Shown here piece by piece: positions 42,615 to 49,904 of a stretch of 64,000 nt of DNA. Below the pieces are notes generated by a model that made no database searches, was not told the origin of the DNA, and saw only the letters and a program-made list of their open reading frames with translations. Position 1 is the first letter of the stretch; each line of letters begins with the position of its first letter. The stretch is from contig NZ_CP069421.1 of assembly GCF_018118585.1 (NCBI RefSeq), positions 2,666,001 to 2,730,000 on the forward strand, in the 5' to 3' direction. The position numbers and the translations under genes were made by a program. Origin of the DNA: Aristaeella lactis. Its GTDB lineage: Bacteria > Bacillota > Clostridia > Christensenellales > Aristaeellaceae.

Positions 42615-43093
42615 GTTCGGTTATCCTCTGCGTCGGGAAAATGAAAGAGAAACCGTACCGGCAGATGGCGGATGAATACCTGAAGCGCCTGAGCCGGTAC
42701 GGGAAGTATGAAGAAACAGAGATCGCCGACCTTCCGGAACCTGCTTCCGGAACATCTGAAGCGCTGGAAGAGCAGCTGAAGACAAAGGAGGGCGAGGCAC
42801 TCCTGGCAAAGATCCGGCCCGGGGACCGGGTGATCGCGCTGACGATCGGCGGGAAACGGCGGTCGTCAGAAGAACTGGCCAGGCACCTGGCGGAACTGAA
42901 AACCGGCGGGGTAAGCCATTTTGTATTTGTGATCGGCGGAAGCCTTGGACTGGGTAAAAATGTGTTGGCGCGCGCGGATGAGGAAATGTCCATGAGTCCG
43001 ATGACATTTCCTCATCAGCTGGCACGGGTTATGCTGCTGGAACAGCTGTACCGGGCGGAAAAGATTAACGCAGGTGAACGTTACCATAAATAA
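42611..43093 (+). CDS. rlmH: 23S rRNA pseudouridine-1915 N3-methyltransferase
   Basis: The 160-residue SPOUT enzyme of family RlmH/YbeA methylates pseudouridine 1915 of 23S rRNA. It has ILCVGKMKEKPYRQMADEYL, VIALTIGGKRRSSEELA, FVIGGSLGLG and the C-terminal MTFPHQLARVMLLEQLYRA. Its GTG overlaps the regulator's stop codon in a GTGA arrangement, so the two are coupled. The TAA stop abuts the first AATTCAG unit of a heptamer array. Confidence 0.95.
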   Translation: MSSVILCVGKMKEKPYRQMADEYLKRLSRYGKYEETEIADLPEPASGTSEALEEQLKTKEGEALLAKIRPGDRVIALTIGGKRRSSEELARHLAELKTGGVSHFVFVIGGSLGLGKNVLARADEEMSMSPMTFPHQLARVMLLEQLYRAEKINAGERYHK

Positions 43094-43126
43094 TTCAGAA
43101 TTCAGAATTCAGAATTCAGAATTAGG
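43092..43126. repeat. Heptamer tandem repeat, four AATTCAG units
   Basis: Four exact AATTCAG units then AATTAGG, starting in the rlmH stop codon. With the inverted array at 43576 it brackets the four-helix-bundle gene. Confidence 0.95.
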
Positions 43127-43210
43127 CTGGAACGAGTCTGGAAAACTATACGGAGATTGAGACTGCAAGCCGAAGCGGAAGAAACGAGTTCTGTTTTACG
43201 GAGGTTTCTG

Positions 43211-43570
43211 ATGAAAGACAATAATCCCGTTTTAGAGAAAAGCAAGGCTTTTGCGATCAGGATTATTCGTTTGTATCAGTATCTGACGACTGAGAAAAAA
43301 GAGTATATTCTTTCAAAGCAGATTCTCAAAAGCGGGACAAGTATTGGTGCCAATATCCGGGAGAGCGTAAGAGCTCAAAGCACAGCGGACTTCCAGGCTA
43401 AAATGCAGATATCTCTTAAAGAAGCAGATGAAACAGAGTACTGGCTCGAGCTGCTGAAAGAAACAGATTATATTACCGGTAATGCGGCAGAAAGCCTGCT
43501 TGCTGATTGCGAAGAACTGATAAGATTGATTGTGGCGATTGTCAAAACCTCGAAAGATGGAAAACAGTAA
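43211..43570 (+). CDS. Four-helix-bundle protein (23S rRNA intervening-sequence type)
   Basis: ATG 43211 follows ACGGAGG. The 119-residue protein matches the S23/four-helix-bundle family: AFAIRIIRLYQYLTTEKKE, SKQILKSGTSIGANIRE, QMQISLKEADETEYWLELL-like segments and a closing LIVAIVKTSK. Related genes occur inside 23S rRNA intervening sequences and near diverse mobile or glycan loci; molecular function is unsettled. Here it is AT-richer than its neighbours and lies between two oppositely oriented heptamer arrays, suggesting movement as a cassette. Confidence 0.85.
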   Translation: MKDNNPVLEKSKAFAIRIIRLYQYLTTEKKEYILSKQILKSGTSIGANIRESVRAQSTADFQAKMQISLKEADETEYWLELLKETDYITGNAAESLLADCEELIRLIVAIVKTSKDGKQ

Positions 43571-43575
43571 CCTAT

Positions 43576-43606
43576 AATTCTGAATTCTGAATTCTGAATT
43601 CTGAAT
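43576..43606. repeat. Heptamer tandem repeat, four CTGAATT units (inverse orientation)
   Basis: Four exact AATTCTG units, the reverse complement of the array at 43092, just before the AGGAGG of the next gene. Confidence 0.95.
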
Positions 43607-43624
43607 TGTTAGGAGGTCCTGATT

Positions 43625-44143
43625 ATGTTTGGCAGGAGAAGGCTGATCAGATTTTCTAAACTGTTCGCTGTGCTGCTTGCAGCGGTGCTGCTTTTATGCG
43701 CCTGCTCAGCGAACGCGGTTGAGACAGCCAAACGAAAAAAGAATACCGCTGCACCCGCTGTGACAGAAACACCTGCCGTGGCTGAACCCACTGCGGAGCC
43801 AGGGCCCCTGGATGAAGCACAGCGTATTGCTGATTATATTTTTGAACACGGGGAACTGCCGGATAATTTCATCACAAAGAAAGAAGCCCAGGCACTTGGC
43901 TGGGATAAGTATGTAAACAAAGTAAGCGATGTAGCTCCCGGGAAAAGTATCGGCGGGGACTATTTCGGAAACTATGAAAAACAGCTTCCGGTGGTACAGG
44001 GCCGAAAGTATTATGAGGCGGATTGTTACTATTTCGGAGGAGACAGGAACGAATACCGTATCATTTATTCAAACGACGGCCATGTGTGGTTCACCGGAGA
44101 CCACTACCAGACATTTATAGAATTGTTTCCGACAGATAATTAA
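43625..44143 (+). CDS. Secreted barnase-family ribonuclease lipoprotein
   Basis: The 172-residue protein has a signal peptide ending in a lipobox-like LLLCACS, a Pro/Thr-rich linker (~35-60) and a barnase domain (~63-172). Signature stretches are LPDNFITKKEAQALGW, DVAPGKSIGGDYFGN and DHYQTF. The three barnase catalytic positions are present: Glu in YYEADCYY, Arg in NEYRIIYSND and His in GDHYQTF. It should cleave RNA outside the cytoplasm, anchored to the membrane. No barstar-like inhibitor gene is recognised nearby. AGGAGG lies before the ATG, immediately after the inverted heptamer array. Confidence 0.9.
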   Translation: MFGRRRLIRFSKLFAVLLAAVLLLCACSANAVETAKRKKNTAAPAVTETPAVAEPTAEPGPLDEAQRIADYIFEHGELPDNFITKKEAQALGWDKYVNKVSDVAPGKSIGGDYFGNYEKQLPVVQGRKYYEADCYYFGGDRNEYRIIYSNDGHVWFTGDHYQTFIELFPTDN

Positions 44144-44155
44144 TTCAGAATGAGA
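44142..44155. repeat. Short heptamer repeat at the barnase gene stop
   Basis: AATTCAG and AATGAGA directly after the TAA. Confidence 0.5.
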
Positions 44156-44192
44156 AATGTTTGCAGAGACCGGGCGAGGAGGCAAGCAGAAA

Positions 44193-46139
44193 ATGAAGAG
44201 AAATCTGAAATTGATAGGTTTAGTGGCAGTTCTGGCTCTATGCCTGCTGCTGACAGGCTGCTACCAGCCGCCGGATGAAGTGAATAACGGCAGTCCGACA
44301 GGCGCGATCACGGCATCGTTCTTTAATACGCTGGCGCCGAAGGCAACTTCGACGCCGGTAGCGCCGGATACGGTTGTTGAGACCACCAATCCTAATATCG
44401 GAGTGGTCGGAAACCAGGAGACTCCCACCCCGACATCCGGCAGCAGCATCGGAAGCGCGTGGGATAACTGGGGCTCGGCACCGACAACTATTCCGACGCC
44501 GACGCCTGAAGGCTATACGGGTGAGACGCCTGCCGCGACTGACGGAAGCGGCAACATTGCGGTGATCACAACAGCGCCTCCGACGGCAAGCCCGACCCCG
44601 GCGCCGGTGACGCCTTCGCCTGTTCCCAAGAGCCTGCAGAAGGGCTTTACCGGAAGCGACGCGGTACGCGCGGTGCAGAAACGGCTGAAAGAACTGGGCT
44701 ATTACAAGGGATCCGCCGATGGCGATTTCGGCCCCGCGACGGAAGAAGCGGTCAAAGCCTTCCAGAAGGCAAACGGACTGACAGCAGACGGAAAGGTCGG
44801 GGAGAAGACCCTGGCCAAGATGAACGCGAAAAATGTTGTCAGCGCTAAGGAAGCCAACGCGACTGCTGCTCCGAAGGTGACAAACAAACCGACCGCGAAG
44901 GTGACGAATACTCCGCGGCCCACAGCCACTCCGGACCTGTCCAGGGACATTTATCTTGAATCCGGATCTTCCGGTAAGAAGGTCGAAACCCTGCAGCGCA
45001 GGCTGATCGAACTGGGCTGGATGAGCGGTTCCGTAACCGGAAAATATGACGCCGCAACAGAGGCGGCAGTAAGCGCTTTCCAGAAGAAGGCGAAGCTGTG
45101 GGTGGACGGCAAGGCCGGTCCGGATACGCTGAATGCCTTGTATTCCGCGAATGCTCCGAAGGGCTCAAACCCGGTGTCCAGCAAGATGGAGACACTGGAG
45201 ATGGGCAGTGAGGGCAATGATGTGAAACAGCTTCAGCAGAAGCTGAAGGACCTGGGCTACCTGAGCGGAAGCGCGGACGGAAAGTTCGGTAAAGCTACGG
45301 AAGCGGCTGTCATCACCTTCCAGAAGAATAACGGCCTGACCGCGGACGGCAAGGCCGGCACCGCCACCCTGAACAAGCTGTACAGCGGTACGGCCAAAAA
45401 GTTCACAGGCACACAGGCAAAGCTGGATGACAATAACTCCTCCGGACGGGATACTTCCAACATCTCTTCCACCGGATATATCACCCTGGAAAGCGGAAGC
45501 AGCGGTGAACAGGTCAGGACGCTGCAGAACCGGCTGAAGGAACTGGGTTATTATCACGGCAATGTGGACGGAAACTTCGGCGAAGGCACCGAAACAGCGG
45601 TGATGGCTTTCCAGCAGAACAACAACCTGACGGTGGACGGCAAGGCCGGTCCCGCCACGCAGCGGGTCCTGTATGGCAGCAAGACGAACATCACCTACGC
45701 TTCCATGCGGCAGGGAGATGAAGGAAACGCTGTCAAGAACCTGCAGTACACCCTGTATGAACTGGGTTATTATGACGGCGCGATCGACGGCAAATACGGA
45801 CAAACAACCGCGGACGCCGTACGCGCTTTCCAGATCCAGAACAAGATCACGCCGGTGGATGGCGTGGCAGGCTCCAAGACGCTGGGGAAGATGTATTCCT
45901 CCGACGCGGTTGCCGCGACTGTCGCAGATGTGAGCTATGATACTGTACAGTCCGGCGACAGGGGCGAAATGGTGGTTGAGATCCAGGACTGCCTGGTGCA
46001 AAGAGGCTATCTGGATTCCATTACCGGTGTTTATGATGACGCCACTGTTGCCGCGGTGAAGGCGTTCCAGAGCGCAAACGGGCTGACACCTGACGGCAAG
46101 TGCGGTTCCAGGACGCTGATGATTCTCTTTGGTTATTGA
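44193..46139 (+). CDS. Lipoprotein with six peptidoglycan-binding repeats
   Basis: ATG 44193 is followed by a lipoprotein signal peptide (LALCLLLTGC); the frame upstream covers the AGGAGG site. After a Pro/Thr-rich linker (~25-145) come six PG_binding_1 domains, each with LQxxLxxLGYxxGxxDGxxG and AVxAFQxxNGLxxDGxxG, separated by short linkers, reaching residue 648. There is no catalytic domain. It likely binds cell-wall peptidoglycan and may anchor or organise partners. It follows the secreted RNase gene and precedes a secreted caspase-like protease. Confidence 0.9.
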   Translation: MKRNLKLIGLVAVLALCLLLTGCYQPPDEVNNGSPTGAITASFFNTLAPKATSTPVAPDTVVETTNPNIGVVGNQETPTPTSGSSIGSAWDNWGSAPTTIPTPTPEGYTGETPAATDGSGNIAVITTAPPTASPTPAPVTPSPVPKSLQKGFTGSDAVRAVQKRLKELGYYKGSADGDFGPATEEAVKAFQKANGLTADGKVGEKTLAKMNAKNVVSAKEANATAAPKVTNKPTAKVTNTPRPTATPDLSRDIYLESGSSGKKVETLQRRLIELGWMSGSVTGKYDAATEAAVSAFQKKAKLWVDGKAGPDTLNALYSANAPKGSNPVSSKMETLEMGSEGNDVKQLQQKLKDLGYLSGSADGKFGKATEAAVITFQKNNGLTADGKAGTATLNKLYSGTAKKFTGTQAKLDDNNSSGRDTSNISSTGYITLESGSSGEQVRTLQNRLKELGYYHGNVDGNFGEGTETAVMAFQQNNNLTVDGKAGPATQRVLYGSKTNITYASMRQGDEGNAVKNLQYTLYELGYYDGAIDGKYGQTTADAVRAFQIQNKITPVDGVAGSKTLGKMYSSDAVAATVADVSYDTVQSGDRGEMVVEIQDCLVQRGYLDSITGVYDDATVAAVKAFQSANGLTPDGKCGSRTLMILFGY

Positions 46140-46247
46140 TTCCAGTCAATATCGAAGAGCAGGTGCATCGTATGTGACGCATTCTGCATAATAATATAGA
46201 AAACCGGCACCTGTGAAAACAGGGCCGCCGGGTACAGAGATAAGGGA

Positions 46248-47447
46248 ATGAAAAAGAAACTACTCTGCCTTCTTCTCTGTCTGCTGCTGATTCCAATTGG
46301 GATGAAAAACGCGGGAGGGGACGGTAAGACCAGGTGCCTGCTGATCGGGTGCGACCGGTTTGTGTCGATGCCCGGAACAGAGCCGGCCAGCGCCAACAAC
46401 GTGGATACGATGGCGGCGCTGCTGACGGATTTCCTTCCGAAAGGCACGACAGTACAGCAGCAGGTGAACGGCCCGGGAACGATCGGGGGCTTTGAAGAGC
46501 TGATCGCGGATACTTTCCGGGACGCCAACACTGCTGACACCGCTGTCATCTACCTGAGCACACATGGGATCCTGAAGGAGGATGAATCAGGCCGGCAGTG
46601 GGTGGAACTCCTGCTGTCGGACGGTACTGACGAAGAGGGACTGGGACCGGAAAGGCTGCGGCAGATTCTGGACGGGATTCCGGGAGAGAAAGTGCTGATC
46701 CTGGATGCCTGCCATTCCGGCGCGATGATCGGCTGCGGCGAAGGCGCGAACATTAACTGGTTCGAGAATGATGCCTGCCGGGTGCTGGTATCCAGCGGAG
46801 CCGATGAGGAAAGCTGGTTCTGGAGCGCGGATAAGGATGCATATACGGGAACAGGGTATTTTACCTCGGCTATGAACAATGCCCTGCGCGCGAGCGACCT
46901 TTCCCAGATTGACCCGAACGGGAGCGGGAATGTAAGCCTGGAGGAACTGACCGCGCGCCTGCGCGGGATCCACGGAGCCAGCACGGTTTACTGCTGGCCG
47001 GAAAAAAGCCGTATGCCGCTGTTCAGCCTGCCGAAGGACCGGAAACCGGGCAACCGGCTGCGGGGACTTTACTTCGATCCGATCAAGGCGGATGACGATA
47101 CTGCTCCAGTGGAACTGAAGATACATTTCAACATAGAAGAATCGACGTGGCTGATGTATCGTACGGTTCCCAGCAATAACGGCGAATGGGATTTTGAGCA
47201 TTCGGTGAAACGAAAAGACCCGGAAAAGAAAAACCTGATCCGCGGTCTTCTGGAGCCGGACGGGAAACCACGTAACCGTACTTTTTCCATACCGAGGGGG
47301 AACCTGGGCACGGACGGGATAGGTTTGTTTCAGGTCGTTTCCCTGCACGGAGATGAAAGAACGCCGGTAGTGGAAGCCGAAATAGTCATATCATATGAAA
47401 AACCGGAAACAGAGGTCCAGGATTCGGAAGCAACGGATAAAACCTGA
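46248..47447 (+). CDS. Secreted caspase-like cysteine protease (C14 / metacaspase type) with EF-hand-like loop
   Basis: The 399-residue protein has a signal peptide (MKKKLLCLLLCLLLIPIG) and a caspase-fold domain (~28-235). The catalytic dyad appears in VIYLSTHGILK (His) and LILDACHSGAM (Cys). Residues ~222-233 read DPNGSGNVSLEE, which fits a 12-position EF-hand calcium loop (Asp1, Asn3, Ser5, Gly6, Glu12). The C-terminal ~130 residues have no recognised fold. Secreted bacterial caspase-like proteases usually process surface or self proteins. A calcium-dependent step, as in metacaspases, is an inference. Confidence 0.8.
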   Translation: MKKKLLCLLLCLLLIPIGMKNAGGDGKTRCLLIGCDRFVSMPGTEPASANNVDTMAALLTDFLPKGTTVQQQVNGPGTIGGFEELIADTFRDANTADTAVIYLSTHGILKEDESGRQWVELLLSDGTDEEGLGPERLRQILDGIPGEKVLILDACHSGAMIGCGEGANINWFENDACRVLVSSGADEESWFWSADKDAYTGTGYFTSAMNNALRASDLSQIDPNGSGNVSLEELTARLRGIHGASTVYCWPEKSRMPLFSLPKDRKPGNRLRGLYFDPIKADDDTAPVELKIHFNIEESTWLMYRTVPSNNGEWDFEHSVKRKDPEKKNLIRGLLEPDGKPRNRTFSIPRGNLGTDGIGLFQVVSLHGDERTPVVEAEIVISYEKPETEVQDSEATDKT

Positions 47448-47492
47448 ACCTGACAGTGTGTTTGCTGTATGGAAAAAACATCATTTCAGCTA

Positions 47493-47526
47493 ATCCGGTA
47501 TTGTTCTGTTTTGTTTTTTACCGGAT
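47493..47526. terminator. Possible hairpin downstream of the protease gene
   Basis: ATCCGGTA and TACCGGAT arms enclose an 18-base T-rich loop; no T-tract follows the stem, so its role is uncertain. Confidence 0.35.
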
Positions 47527-47609
47527 GGGTCATGGACAATTGATGGTTTATCATGCATAATATATAGGTTGGAATCCCTTTATGGATCAAGAGACTGAGG
47601 TGAGAGTTC

Positions 47610-48455
47610 GTGTCAGAATGTACGCATGACTGCTCCAGCTGCGGTGCCGACTGCGCATCCCGTAACAAGCCGGAAAGCCTGCTGGAAGCACAGAACGCGT
47701 TCAGCAATGTAAAAAAAGTAATCGCCGTGGTGAGTGGTAAGGGCGGCGTGGGCAAAAGCCTGGTCACCGGCCTGCTGTCTGTGCTGACCAAACGCAACGG
47801 GCACAGCACCGCAATTCTGGACGCTGATATCACGGGACCGTCCATCCCGAAAATGTTCGGTGTTCATGATAAAGCCATGGGCACAGAGGACGGCATCCTG
47901 CCGGTGGAAAGCCGCACGGGTGTGAAAATGATGAGCGTGAACCTGCTCCTGGAAAACGATACGGATCCGGTCATCTGGCGCGGAGCGCTGATTGCCGGAA
48001 CGGTAAAGCAGTTCTGGACAGACGTGCTCTGGGGTGATGTGGACTACATGTTTGTGGATATGCCTCCGGGAACCGGAGACGTGCCGCTGACCGTGTTCCA
48101 GAGCCTGCCGGTGGACGGCATCATCATTGTGACCAGCCCGCAGGAACTGGTGGGCATGATCGTGGAAAAAGCCGCGAAGATGGCGAAGATGATGAACATC
48201 CCGGTGCTCGGCCTGGTGGAAAACATGAGCTGGATCAGCTGCCCGGACTGCGGCAAAAAGATCTTCCCCTTCGGGGAAAGCCAGACCGCAAAGGTGGCCC
48301 TGGAGGAAGGTATTCCGCTGCTGGCGCAGCTGCCCATTGATCCGGCGCTTGCCAGGGAGTGCGATACCGGCGTGATCGAACTGTTCAACGAAGACTGGAT
48401 GGACCCGGTCATCAGCGCCGTGGAGAACTGCCCCAAGAGGGTAATTAATTCATAA
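47610..48455 (+). CDS. Mrp/NBP35-family Fe-S cluster carrier ATPase
   Basis: The GTG start follows TGAGGTGAG. The 281-residue P-loop ATPase has the deviant Walker A VVSGKGGVGKS, an N-terminal Cys motif (CTHDCSSCGADC) like NBP35/ApbC proteins, DMPPGTGDVPL and the cluster-binding CPDCG. It loads Fe-S clusters onto apoproteins. Length and motifs are complete. The last residues VINS and stop come from an AATTCAT heptamer repeat. It seems monocistronic. Confidence 0.93.
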   Translation: MSECTHDCSSCGADCASRNKPESLLEAQNAFSNVKKVIAVVSGKGGVGKSLVTGLLSVLTKRNGHSTAILDADITGPSIPKMFGVHDKAMGTEDGILPVESRTGVKMMSVNLLLENDTDPVIWRGALIAGTVKQFWTDVLWGDVDYMFVDMPPGTGDVPLTVFQSLPVDGIIIVTSPQELVGMIVEKAAKMAKMMNIPVLGLVENMSWISCPDCGKKIFPFGESQTAKVALEEGIPLLAQLPIDPALARECDTGVIELFNEDWMDPVISAVENCPKRVINS

Positions 48456-48467
48456 TTCATAATTAGG
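48447..48467. repeat. Heptamer tandem repeat, AATTCAT type
   Basis: AATTCAT, AATTCAT, AATTAGG at the stop of the ATPase gene. Confidence 0.85.
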
Positions 48468-48473
48468 ATAGAC

Positions 48474-48648
48474 AGATCCCTCCACGCGGGCACAAGTGCC
48501 CTTGGTCGGGATGACACCAAGGGATTGGAAAGAAGACAGAAAGACAGGAGTACAATTCGGAATATGGGAGACAGAAACAGGAATGGTATTATTCCGCAAG
48601 CGGATGAGTAGATCATTCTGCATTCTGCATTCTGAATTCTGAATTTGT
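48474..48648. repeat. Composite repeat: GGTCGGGATGACA module plus CATTCTG/AATTCTG heptamers
   Basis: GATCCCTCCACGCGGGCAC ... GTGCCCTTGGTCGGGATGACA (48474-48516) matches the module at 19453. Heptamers CATTCTG x3, AATTCTG, AATTTGT fill 48614-48648, in inverse orientation to most arrays. Confidence 0.8.
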
Positions 48649-48662
48649 GAGGAACGAGCATA

Positions 48663-49850
48663 ATGGCTAGGGGAAACCAGAACATTAACGATCAGCTGTA
48701 CCGGACCCGCAGCCGAAACGCTGCCGAGACCCGGGAAAGCGCGGAAGATATCCGGCGGCGGCAGATTCGCAGCTGGATTATTCTGGTGAGCGTTGTTCTG
48801 GCTGTGGTACTGGGAATTCATTTCCTGGGCCGGTACGGAAAAGGCAAAGAGATCGGCATGTCCAAGCTGCCGTGCTACTCGAACCAGAACGTTACACCCT
48901 TCCGTGACGGACTTGTTTATTATGACGGAGCATCCATCCATCATCTGTCCTCGGCGGGAACGATCCGCTGGAGCTTCCCGGCCGGCAGTGATGTGAAGTT
49001 CGCGGTGGGCCCCGCCCACCTGGCCATCTGGTCCGGAACCCAGTTGTTCCTGGTTGACAAGGATGGCAAAGCCACCTACAACGAGAGCATGGAATCCAAG
49101 GTACAGTTTGCCCGCGTGGGTGAACGGTACGTGGCGGTGGTTGTGGGTGAGGATACAGAGCCCAAGCTGATCGTCAAGGACCTGAAGGGTACCCAGGTGG
49201 ACATGGAAGACGCCTTCAGCTCACTGATGCTCCTGGACGCCGGTTTCTACGGCGAACAGGGTGAGTATCTGTGGACGCTGGCGCTGGACGTGTTCGGTAC
49301 AGCTCCCAACACGGTGATGAACACCTTCCAGGTAGGCAAAATGAACTACAAGGAAGTATCCCTGGGAGAATGCCTGACCTACAAGGTCATTTATGAAAAC
49401 GCCCGGCTGAGGGTGTTTACGACCCAGCAGGTTTATACCTATGACTATCAGGGCACACCGGAGTCGAACAGCACGATGCTGGTTTACGGATGGAAGCTGA
49501 TCGACGCGGAGGTCCCGGAGCGCGGACGCGCCAAGATGCTGCTGGCTCCGACGAGCCAGACGTCCAGTACGCAGCTGATCTCTGAACTGCGGGTGCTGGA
49601 AGGCATGAATGACAAGCGGTACACCCTGCCGACCACCTGTGTCGGCGCGAGTATCTACCGCGGCAACATTTACGCGATCTCATCGGATTATATCTACCGG
49701 GCGGACGTGAACAGCACGAAATTCTTCGGCTACCAGATCCCGGCTCCGGAAGGTGTGTCAGTGACAGCATTCTACGGGATCACGGATGACGGAAGAATGC
49801 TGCTGGCCTCGGGAGAAACAATGTATTCCATGACATTGCCTGAAAGATAA
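48663..49850 (+). CDS. Membrane-anchored DUF5711-like beta-propeller protein
   Basis: The 395-residue protein has a basic N-terminus, one transmembrane helix at ~37-55 (SWIILVSVVLAVVLGIHFL) and a long extracytoplasmic part with repeated short beta-blade segments (LVYYDGASIHHLSSAGTIRW, NIYAISSDYIYRADV). This agrees with DUF5711-type proteins of Clostridia; function is unknown. GAGGAACGAG precedes the ATG. It is 54 bases upstream of proS. Confidence 0.7.
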   Translation: MARGNQNINDQLYRTRSRNAAETRESAEDIRRRQIRSWIILVSVVLAVVLGIHFLGRYGKGKEIGMSKLPCYSNQNVTPFRDGLVYYDGASIHHLSSAGTIRWSFPAGSDVKFAVGPAHLAIWSGTQLFLVDKDGKATYNESMESKVQFARVGERYVAVVVGEDTEPKLIVKDLKGTQVDMEDAFSSLMLLDAGFYGEQGEYLWTLALDVFGTAPNTVMNTFQVGKMNYKEVSLGECLTYKVIYENARLRVFTTQQVYTYDYQGTPESNSTMLVYGWKLIDAEVPERGRAKMLLAPTSQTSSTQLISELRVLEGMNDKRYTLPTTCVGASIYRGNIYAISSDYIYRADVNSTKFFGYQIPAPEGVSVTAFYGITDDGRMLLASGETMYSMTLPER

Positions 49851-49904
49851 CATATAAAAAGATTTCCGGTGGAAACAGAGTTTGGAAAGGGAGAGAACAG
49901 AACC

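Noticed and set aside
43092-43606. Possible CRISPR-like repeats
   Set aside because: Units are 7 bases with no spacers; they are simple tandem repeats.
44157-44192. Earlier start for the peptidoglycan-binding lipoprotein
   Set aside because: It would bury the AGGAGG site and put residues before the lipoprotein signal peptide.
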